From positions 3,529,499-3,593,498 of the forward strand of contig NW_024753828.1 of NCBI RefSeq assembly GCF_018991925.1: a DNA stretch of 64,000 nucleotides. The letters are read 5' to 3'. The notes under the pieces are model-generated. The model was not told the DNA's origin. It did not search any database and saw only the letters and a list, made by a program, of their open reading frames with translations. This document shows positions 55,424 to 64,000 of this stretch, piece by piece. This DNA is from Homarus americanus. Its lineage: Eukaryota; Arthropoda; Malacostraca; Decapoda; Nephropidae. Made by a program: the position numbers and the translations under genes. Positions within the stretch are counted from its first letter, which is position 1. Each line of letters opens with the position of its first letter.

Positions 55424-58400
55424 GTGTGTGTGTGTGTGTGTGTGTGTAAAGATTGGTGTTTGTGTGTGTCAACACTGGTGTTGTGTGTGTCAAGATTGGT
55501 GTTGTGTGTGTGTGTCAAGATTGGTGTATGTGTGTCAAGACTGGTGTTGTGTGTGTCAAGACTGGTGTTGTGTGTCAAGACTGGTGTTGTGTGTGTCAAG
55601 ACTGGTGTTGTGTGTGTCAAGACTGGTGTTGTGTGTGTCAAGACTGGTGTTGTGTGTGTGTGTTTGTGTGTGTCAAGACTGGTGGTGTGTGTGTCAAGAC
55701 TGGTGTTGTGTGTGTCAAGACTGGTGTTATGTCAAGACTGGTGTTGTGTGTGTCAAGACTGGTGTTGTGTGTGTGGGTGTGTGTTTGTGTGTCAAGACTG
55801 GTGTTGTGTGTCAAGACTGGTGTTGTGTGTGTGTTTGTGTGTCAAGACTGGTGTTGTGTGTGTCAAGACTGGTGTTGTGTGTATGTGTTTGTGTGTGTCA
55901 AGACTGGTGTTGTGTGTGTCGCAGACTGGTGTTGTGTGTCAAGACTGGTGTTGTGTGTATGTGTTTGTGTGTGTCAAGACTGGTATGTGTGTCAAGACTG
56001 AGTTGTGTGTATGTGTTTGTGTGTGTCAAGACTGGTGTTGTGTGTCAAGACTGGTGTTGTGTGAGCCAAGACTGGTGTTGTGTGTCAAGACTGGTGTTGT
56101 GTGTGTCAAGACTGGTGTTGTGTGTGTCAAGACTGGTGTTGTGTGTGTCAAGACTGTGTTGGTGTGTCAAGACTGGTGTTGTGTGTGTCAAGACTGGTGT
56201 TGTGTGTGTCAAGACTGGTGTTGTGTGTGTCAAGACTGGTGTTGTGTGTGTCAAGACTGGTGTTGTGTGCAAGACTGGTGTTTGTGTGTGTCAAGACTGG
56301 TGTTGTGTGTCAAGACTGGTGTTGTGTGTGTCAAGACTGGTGTTGTGTGTGTCAAGACTGGTGTTGTGTGTGTCAAGACTGGTGTTGTGTGTGTCAAGAC
56401 TGGTGTTTGTGTGTGTCAAGACTGGTGTTGTGTGTGTCAAGACTGGTGTTGTGTGTGTCAAGACTGGTGTTGTGTGTGTCAAGACTGGTGTTGGTGTGTC
56501 AAGACTGGTGTTGTGTGTGTCAAGACTGGTGTTGTGTGTCAAGACTGGTGTTGTGTGTGTCAAGACTGGTGTTGTGTGTGTCAAGACTGGTGTGTTGTGT
56601 GTGTCAAGACTGGTGTTGTGTGTGTCAAGACTGTGTTGTGTGTGTCAAGACTGGTGTTGTGTGTGTCAAGATTGGTGTTGTGTGTCAAGACTGGTGTTGT
56701 GTGTGTCAAGACTGGTGTTGTGTGTGTCAAGACTGGTGTTGTGTGTGTCAAGACTGGTGTTGTGTGTGTGTCAAGACTGGTGTTGTGTGTGTCAAGACTG
56801 GTGTTGTGTGTGTCAAGACTGGTGTTTGTGTGTGTCAAGACTGGTTGTTGTGTGTGTCAAGACTGGTGTTGTGTCAAGACTGGTGTTGTGTGTCAAGACT
56901 GGTGTTGTGTGTGTCAAGACTGTTGTTTGTGTGTGTCAAGACTGGTGTTGTGTGTGTGCAAGACTGTTGTGTGTGTGTCAAGACTGGTGTTGTGTGTGTT
57001 CAAGACTGGTGTTGTGTGTGTGTCAAGACTGGTGTTGTGTGTGTCAAGACTGGTGTTGTGTGTGTCAAGACTGTTGTTGTGTGTCAAGACTGGTGTTGTG
57101 TGTGTCAAGACTGGTGTTGTGTGTCAAGACTGTTGGTGTGTCAAGACTGGTGTTGTGTGTGTCAAGACTGGTGTTGTGTGCAAGCCAGACTGGTGTTGTG
57201 TGTGTCAAGACTGGTGTTGTGTGTGTCAAGACTGGTGTTGTGTGTGTCAAGACTGGTGTTGTGTGTGTGTCAAGACTGGTTGTTGTGTGTGTCAAGACTG
57301 GTGTTGTGTGTCAAGACTGGTGTTGTGTGTGTCAAGACTGGTGTTGTGTGTGTCAAGACTGGTGTTGTGTGTGTCAAGACTGGTGTTGTGTGTGTCAAGA
57401 CTGGTGTTGTGTGTGTCAAGACTGGTGTTGTGTGTGTCAAGACTGGTGTTGTGTGTGTCAAGACTGGTGTTTGTGTGTGTCAAGACTGGTGTTGTGTGTG
57501 TCAAGACTGGTGCTGTGTGTGTGCCAAGACTGGTGTTGTGTGTGTCAAGACTGGTGTTGTGTGTGTCAAGACTGGTATGTGTCAGACTGGTGTTGTGTGT
57601 GTCAAGACTGGTGTTGTGGCCGAAGACTGTGTGTGTCAAGACTGGTGTTGTGTGTGTCAGATCGGTGTGTGTCAAGACTGGTGTTGTGTGTGTCAAGACT
57701 GGTGTTGTGTGTGTCAAGACTGGTGTTGTGTGTCAAGACTGGTGCTGTGTCAAGACTGGTGTTGTGTGTGTCAAGACTGGTGTTGTGTGTGTCAAGACTG
57801 GTGTTTGTGTGTGTTCAAGACTGGTGTTTGGGTGCCAAGACTGGTGTTGTGTGTCAAGACTGGTGTTGTGTGTGTCAAGATTGTGTTGTGTGTTCAAGAC
57901 TGGTGTTGTGTGTGTCAAGACTGGTGTTGTGTGTGTCAAGACTGGTGTTTGTGTGTGTCAAGACTGGTGTTGTGTGTCAAGACTGGGTGTTGTGTGTCAA
58001 GACTGGTGTTGTGTGTGTGCCAAGACTGGTGTTGTGTGTGTCAAGACTGGTGTTGTGTGTGTCAAGACTGGTGTTGTGTGTGTGTCAAGACTGTGTTGTG
58101 TGTCAAGACTGGTGTTGTGTGTGTCAAGACTGGTGTTTGTGTGTGTCAAGACTGGTGTTTGTGTGTGTCAAGACTGGTGTTGTGTGTGTCAAGACTGGTG
58201 TTGTGTGTGTCAAGACTGGTGTTTGTGTGTGTCAAGACTGGTGTTTGTGTGTCAAGACTGGTGTTTGTGTGTGTCAAGACTGGTGTTGTGTGTGTCAAGA
58301 CTGGTGTTGTGTGTCAAGACTGGTGTTGTGTGTGTCAAGACTGGTGTTGTGTGTCAAGACTGGTGTTGTGTGTGTCAAGACTGGTGTTGTGTGTCAAGAC

Positions 58401-58682
58401 TGGTGTTGTGTGTGTCAAGACTGGTGTTGTGTGTCAAGACTGGTGTTGGTGTGTCAAGACTGGTGTTGTGTGTGTCAAGACTGGTGTTGTGTGTCAAGAC
58501 TGGTGTTGTGTGTGTCAAGACTGGTGTTGTGTGTGTGTCAAGACTGGTGTTGTGTGTGTGTCAAGACTGGTGTTGTGTGTGTCAAGACTGGTGTTGTGTG
58601 TCAAGACTGGTGTTGTGTGTGTCAAGACTGGTGTTGTGTGTCAAGACTGGTGTTGTGTGTGTCAAGACTGGTGTTGTGTGTG
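55390..58682. repeat. 19-22-bp minisatellite (TCAAGACTGGTGTTGTGTGTG), ~155 copies
   Basis: Starts after a (GTT)n(TG)n tract. Unit length varies with the number of TG pairs at its end. The unit contains no stop in any plus frame, which yields frames of over 1000 codons reading CVKTGVV/CQDWCCV/CVSRLVL; these are not genes. Confidence 0.98.
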
Positions 58683-58689
58683 CGTTTTT

Positions 58690-61600
58690 ATAAGTAATAT
58701 TGTGTGTATTAATGTAATAATAAACGTGACGCTTAATTAATACCTTTCATGAACTAGAGGTAAAATATTCAGGTTAATTAACTACACATGCTCTAATGTC
58801 TCCCAGGTTGGTCGAATGTATGCTGGCGTAGTCGAATATCTGCCAGAGTGGTCGAACCCTCCTCGTGTCGATTTTCCTTCCCCGCCTGGCGAATGATCGT
58901 CCATTGAGCGAAAGAAGACTAAAAATGCAACATCAGTGGACGGAGTGTGGTGTTGGTGGTGTAAAAATAGGAGTATAGTGACACCAGGTAGCCACCAACC
59001 CTCCACCTAACCATTACTCACTTCTGTATATTGCATATTTCATCCCACCTCGAATGCTCCATCTATTATTTAAACTTTTGACTCCACCTCTTTGACCGGC
59101 TGACGTTCATGTGTAATTTAAAACTGTTTTCAATTGCTCCGGTGAGTTTCATTCAAATGAAAGAGTTGAACTTTATTTTTTCGTTACAGAAAAAATTAAA
59201 AAAATAACCTTATCATAATAGGAATTAAAGTTTTATAGCAGAACAAATATGGCTGATAATCCCTGGTGATATGTCTCTTTTAAAACAGGTACGGGCACGG
59301 GTACCTAGACGGGTACGGGTACCTAGACGGCACGGACATGGATCGCTAGGCGGGTACTCAGATAATTAATCTAAAGCAATCACCATTTTCCACCACAAGA
59401 CCCACACAGCCACACACCCCAGGCACGTGACAACTGGTGGCAGGTGTTCACACTACGACTCTAGTAAACAAAGTATGTCTCGGTTATATAAGACTGAAGG
59501 CATAGTTAAAAAGTTGACGAGATACTGTAGAGTGAGGGAGGTCTAACAGGTCTATTGATACAACACACTGTATTCTAACCCTTCGGTGTACAAACAAATA
59601 AGTTATACATCATTTGATTTAATTTCTGCTTACATTTCGTTCTGTATTTTGTAAAACTGTTTATATTAATACTTTATGAAGTATCAAGTAGGTGATTTTA
59701 GTGAGGACGAACCCAGTCATATGAAGTATTTATGAAGTATGTTACAATCATTAATACCTTCTCGTGTTTTTGTTAGCTTCATATGGTAATTTTTTGTGAA
59801 ATTCTACATTAATATTTTATTCAAAGCTTTCAGTTGGTGATAGCCAATGAATATTTTTACGGTCGACCTCCTGTTCTCTTGTCTCTACCCAAAAACAAAA
59901 CAAAAGATGACCAAACAATTTTCTCGGGGCAACTGTCTCAAGTGTTAATTAAGTATCCACGAATAATCTCACTATTACAAAAGTTTACTAATAAGAGGCG
60001 ACTTCAACAAGCCTAAAGTTGGTCTTAGACACTACTTAGGATTTAGTTGGAGAAGGAGCGGTCTTATTTAGCCAGCAGAGGCCGGCGGCGGTTCCTTGGC
60101 TTTGTCAGCATCATTACGCCACGCCAAGCTACCATTTTCTTAGTTTTTATTTAGATCGTGAAAAAATGAGCATCATATTGCTCTGGATGACAAGAATTCA
60201 TTTAATTATCATTGTTCTCGAAGATGAAAAAAGCCATCTAACTCTTGCAGGCGACACATGAGTATTTCCACTTGTCGAAAGTTTCTGCGCGATTTCCCCA
60301 GATTTCCTGGCTCTAATTTACCAAAAGTTTCTAATAGTATTCTAAAGATTTCTGCTCCAACTCGTGAATATAGATTGTAAGGAATTTTCCGGCCAATTGA
60401 CTGGTGGCTTAAGACAGTCCCGGAGCAGAAACATTCAGAGGAGTTGCATAATGATTTCAATGTTTAGTAAGTTCTTTTGTTGTAAAAGTCGAGGGAGGGA
60501 GAGAGAGAGAGAGAGAGAGAGATCATTAATTTAGCAGTAAGTACAGTAACCAGATACACTTACCTTACCCATATAATAAAATCTATGATAAAAGTTGCAG
60601 CTGCCTAACTCGCTTCTTTATACACACGCTCCCTTAAACCAACGAACCAAAACAAAAACAAAAGAATTTTATTGACGTGCCTTCATCAAAATAAAACTGC
60701 ATATTGCAGCTTCTCATACGCCCTTTGATCACCGGGTTGTTGGTCTTGGTAGGTTATTAAGTCCTTTCGCACTAGTAAAACTGAGAAAGTCAAACACGCC
60801 GCAGGAAGACGCTACCCCGCGGCCAGCAGGACTGACAAGGAGACGATGCCTCACAGAAAATGGGCATCAGACGACGACAGACTCAACCAAATTAGATATT
60901 CCCTCGTACTAGCGACCACTGGCAGGCTGGTTTGACATTCAGACTAACACCATATACGCAGACAGTTAGAAAAACAACTTACGTAATAACTGACTTAAGC
61001 ATAGAAAGTAAAAATAAAGAAACACAGTTGTAGGTACTGATTATATAAGGATTAATACACACAGAAGGGAATGCTCACTCCCTAACTACGTACCGGAGCA
61101 TGGTGTCAAGATTATCTCACACCTGCCAGCCTTACCTATACGCAGAATTGTTAGATTTATTTTGATTTTTGTTAAAGTTATTTTCACAACACACTACGAG
61201 GCTTTTACAAGGTGTATTCATATATTTTCAGTTCACTAAGTTATTCACCAAAGATGTGTGGGTAATTAGATAAACTCCTGTATGCCTTAAGGACAGAAGC
61301 ACCGTTCCCATTCTGTTATGTCTCATCCTAATTATCGAACATGGATCAAACATTATATCAGCCTTGACGAGCGCTACTACAATCATCATGGTAATCTCAT
61401 CCACGAAAGACACTGAAATCTACACACGGAGGACATGAGGCGGTCAGATAGCGAGGATGATTAGCCAATGGTCAGAGGGGAGAAATGTCAGATTCCTCAC
61501 TACGGCAGGAACAAGAAGAAGGACACGATAATGAAATGTACGACACTCAGACCCGACCATAGGATTTAGGAATAATATTAATGACTGAATTAACCGTAGG

Positions 61601-61999
61601 AGACATTAACAAAAGTACATCGACTTTGACCACAAGAACCACTGAAAAAAATGAATAACAAACTTAATGATGTTATTGAAGATATTTTCATACTTCTAAC
61701 TTTATTGTTGTTCACTATTTAATGATAAATATTTCCCAGTAGAAAATGTACAAAGAATTACTTAATGTATCAGATGAGGAAAGGGGGGGTGGTGTGGCAG
61801 AGGGCAACAGGGAGAAGCAGAGAGGTGACATGGGAGTAGGAAGGAGAGTGGCAGGGAAGTAAGAGGAGAGTGGCAAGGAGAGAAGCAGGGGGGGGGCAAA
61901 GGGAAGTGGCAGGGAGTGGCAAGGGAAGTAGCAGGGGAATATTTGTTATCATGAGCATATTATTTAGATGACACGATGATGGGCGCCTCTCACACTTGG

Positions 62000-62030
<31 letters not shown>

Positions 62031-62160
62031 TCGCCTTACGTATATAGATTGTATAGTGTCCGATATTTTGCCGATATTTTGCCGGGAAATAGATCGCAGC
62101 TGAAAACGGTAAATTACCCCATAAAACATCATTTACAATAAGATAACATACCATCACAGC
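58690..62160. other. Probable intron or intergenic, no gene recognised
   Basis: Includes a GGTACGGGTACCTAGACGGG short repeat (59288-59335), GA runs at 60492-60522 and 62003-62030, and a GGCAGGGAAGT-type purine-rich stretch (61795-61935). ORFs at 59834-60016 (+) and 60209-60460 (-) could not be assigned to any family. Confidence 0.4.
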
Positions 62161-62176
62161 GATATACAGTCAACTG

Positions 62177-62243
62177 GGGTTAGGTTAGGTCAGATTAGCT
62201 TAGATTAGGTTGAGGTTAGGTTAGGTTAAGTTAGGTTAGTGTT
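62177..62243. repeat. Degenerate TTAGG-rich tract
   Basis: GGTTAGGTTAGG-type runs with substitutions, the arthropod telomere motif in interstitial position. Confidence 0.75.
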
Positions 62244-62384
62244 CGGTTGTATATTTGAAGATAATCGTTTGTGTTAAGTTATATTAATGATAAGTTCACA
62301 ACATGGCCACCAGGAGGTAACATCCCTAGTGAGGAGTAATTCAGGCACAAAAACAAAGTAGTTGAAACGCTATTGAAAAATCAT

Positions 62385-62640
62385 AATGGCAGCCCCAAAA
62401 AATCAAAATGGCAGACAAAAAATAAAATTGGCAGACAAAAAATAAAAATGGCAGACAGAAAATAAAATTGGCACAAAAAAATCAAAATGGCAGACAAAAA
62501 ATAAAATTGGCAGACAGAAAATCAAAATGGAGAAAAAATAAAATGGCAGACAAAATAAAACAGAAAAAATCAAAATAAACAAAAAATTGGCAGACAGAAA
62601 ATCAAAATGGCAGCCCCAAAACTCTCAAAATGGCAGCCAA
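62385..62640. repeat. ~18-20-bp minisatellite (AAAATGGCAGACAAAAAAT)
   Basis: About 13 copies of AAAATKGCAGACARAAAAT with length variation. Confidence 0.93.
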
Positions 62641-62739
62641 AAATATTATACAGTACACGACTCTTTTTTTATATGTCACATTGGAGGGGAAAAAAATAAT
62701 TTTATTTAGCTATAAAAACTGGTTCCGAGGAAATAACCG

Positions 62740-62835
62740 GACGATGTTCACAGGTCAGGACAACACACCACACTACCTCATGCTAGTGTTCACAGGTCAG
62801 GACAACATACCACACTACCTCATGCTAGTGTTCAA
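62740..62835. repeat. Two-and-a-half copies of a ~43-bp repeat
   Basis: GTTCACAGGTCAGGACAACA followed by CACCACACTACCTCATGCTA occurs twice, then GTGTTCA begins a third copy. Confidence 0.9.
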
Positions 62836-62969
62836 GTGTTCATATCTGAAGCCGTTTGGTCGAGGCTGTGATCAAAAAATAATTGTCAAAATGGCTTGAA
62901 AAGTTATCCTGTATTTGCAGGAAGAACATGAACTCACAAAAGGAGCACCACAAGAACACAAAGTTAGAA

Positions 62970-64000
62970 GAGTGTGGGAACCATGACAAGAGTGGGGCCA
63001 TTACAAGAGTGTGGGAACCATTACAGAGTGTTGGAGCCATTACAAGTGTGGGAACAAGGCAAGAGTGGGAACCATTACCAGGTGTGGAGCCATACAAAAG
63101 AGTGGGAGCCATTACAAGAGTGTGGAGCCATTACAAGGAGGGAGCCATTACAAGAGTGTGGGAACCATTACAGAGTGGGAGCCATTACAAGAGTGTGGGA
63201 ACCATGACAAGAGTGTGGGAGCCTTACAGAGTGTGGGAACAATGACAGAGTGTGGGAGCATGACAAGAGTGGGGAGCCTTACAAGAGTGTGGAACCATGA
63301 CAAGAGTGTGGGAGCCATTACAAAGGTGTGGGAACAATGACAAGAGTGTGGGAGCTAGCTGACAAGAGTGTGAACCATTACAAGAGTGTGGGAACCATTA
63401 CAAGAGTGTGGGAACCATGACAGAGTGTGGGAACCATTACAAGAGTGTGGGAACCATTACAGAGTGTGGGGAACCATTGCAAGAGTGTAGAACCATGACA
63501 AGAGTGTGAGAACCATGAAAAGAGTGTGGGGAACCATGACAAGGTGTGGGAACCATGACAGAGTGTGGGAACCATTACAAGAGTGTGGGAATACATCAGG
63601 AGTGTGGGAACCATTCCAGAGTGTGGGAACCATTACAAGAGTGTGGGAACCTTACAGAGTGTGGGAACCATTACAGAGTGTGGGAACCATTACAGAGTGT
63701 GGAACCATGCAGGTGTGGGAACCATACAAGAGTGTGAGAACCATTACAAGGTGTGAACCTTACAGAGTGTGGGAACCATTACAAGAGTGTGGGAACCATT
63801 ACAAGAGTGTGGGAACCATTACAGAGTGTGGGAACCGCAGCAAGTGTGAGCCATTACAAGAGTTTGGGAATCATGACAAGAGTGTGAAGCCATTACAAGA
63901 GTGTGGGAGCCATTACAGAGTTTGAACCTTACAAGAGTGTGGGAACCATGCAGAGTGTAGAACCTTGCAGAGTGTAGGAACCTTACCAGAGTGTAGGAAC
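62970..64000. repeat. 20-bp minisatellite (GAGTGTGGGAACCATTACAA), runs off the window
   Basis: About 50 copies with CATGACAA and GAGCC variants; still present at the right edge. The ORFs over it on both strands are repeat artefacts. Confidence 0.97.

Noticed and set aside
55388..58740. Three overlapping plus-strand frames of 886-1101 codons, Cys/Val/Trp-rich
   Set aside because: All are translations of one 19-22-bp tandem repeat whose unit lacks stop codons in every plus frame; three frames being open at once argues against coding.
60209..60460. 83-codon minus-strand ORF (FRQVEILMCRLQELDGFFHL)
   Set aside because: No recognised family, no splice-supported neighbours; a chance ORF cannot be excluded.
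41577..64000. Exons for Ig1 and the first half of Ig2 of the DIP-like gene
   Set aside because: No minus-strand stretch with a WRRED/DRGCYMCQ-type signature bordered by splice sites was seen; probably beyond the window.

Overview
This is eukaryotic genomic DNA, most probably from a decapod crustacean or close arthropod relative. The coding exons are short, are separated by long AT-rich introns, and have clean GT..AG boundaries. The background is saturated with microsatellites, minisatellites and small inverted-repeat transposons. Short tracts of the arthropod telomere motif TTAGG occur, and no prokaryotic gene organisation is visible. The taxonomic call is inference.

Two genuine genes can be reconstructed, both on the minus strand. 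(1) 22360 down to 3927: nine coding exons with fully consistent splice phases encode the first ~504 residues of a GPATCH2 / Sqs1-type protein. It has the GPATCH2 N-terminal helix, a DEGR..DDEQSDWF motif, an R3H-like domain and a KRRRR linker. The C-terminal G-patch exon is not in the window and should lie to the left. (2) 41576 down to 31865: six exons encode the C-terminal ~240 residues of an immunoglobulin-superfamily cell-surface protein of the DIP / lachesin family. They cover the end of Ig2, all of Ig3, a highly charged linker and a hydrophobic GPI-type tail with a stop codon. The exons for the signal peptide, Ig1 and the first half of Ig2 were not found and are probably beyond 64000, which would make everything from 41577 to the right edge intronic.

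Layout: 1-3090 holds a ~380-bp direct repeat array and a TA-flanked inverted-repeat transposon. 3300-3690 is a broken Tc1/mariner-like transposase. 3927-22360 is the GPATCH2 gene; its introns carry a 33-bp minisatellite (5.4-6.9 kb), a Tigger-like deletion derivative, several MITE-like elements and a palindromic element. 22.4-31.6 kb is the intergenic space upstream of GPATCH2 and downstream of the DIP-like gene, with an 801-bp non-autonomous hAT element that has an 8-bp target duplication and an internal 50-bp-arm hairpin, plus a tRNA-type SINE. 31.6-41.6 kb is the 3' half of the DIP-like gene, whose introns contain LINE remnants and several minisatellites, two of them at or next to splice donors. 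41.6-64 kb is dominated by large minisatellites of about 19-21 bp period, one of them with a 400-bp higher-order repeat.

No new multi-gene system is evident. The most unusual content is the set of tandem arrays in the DIP-like gene, including a 31-bp array whose unit contains a copy of the exon's own 5' splice site.
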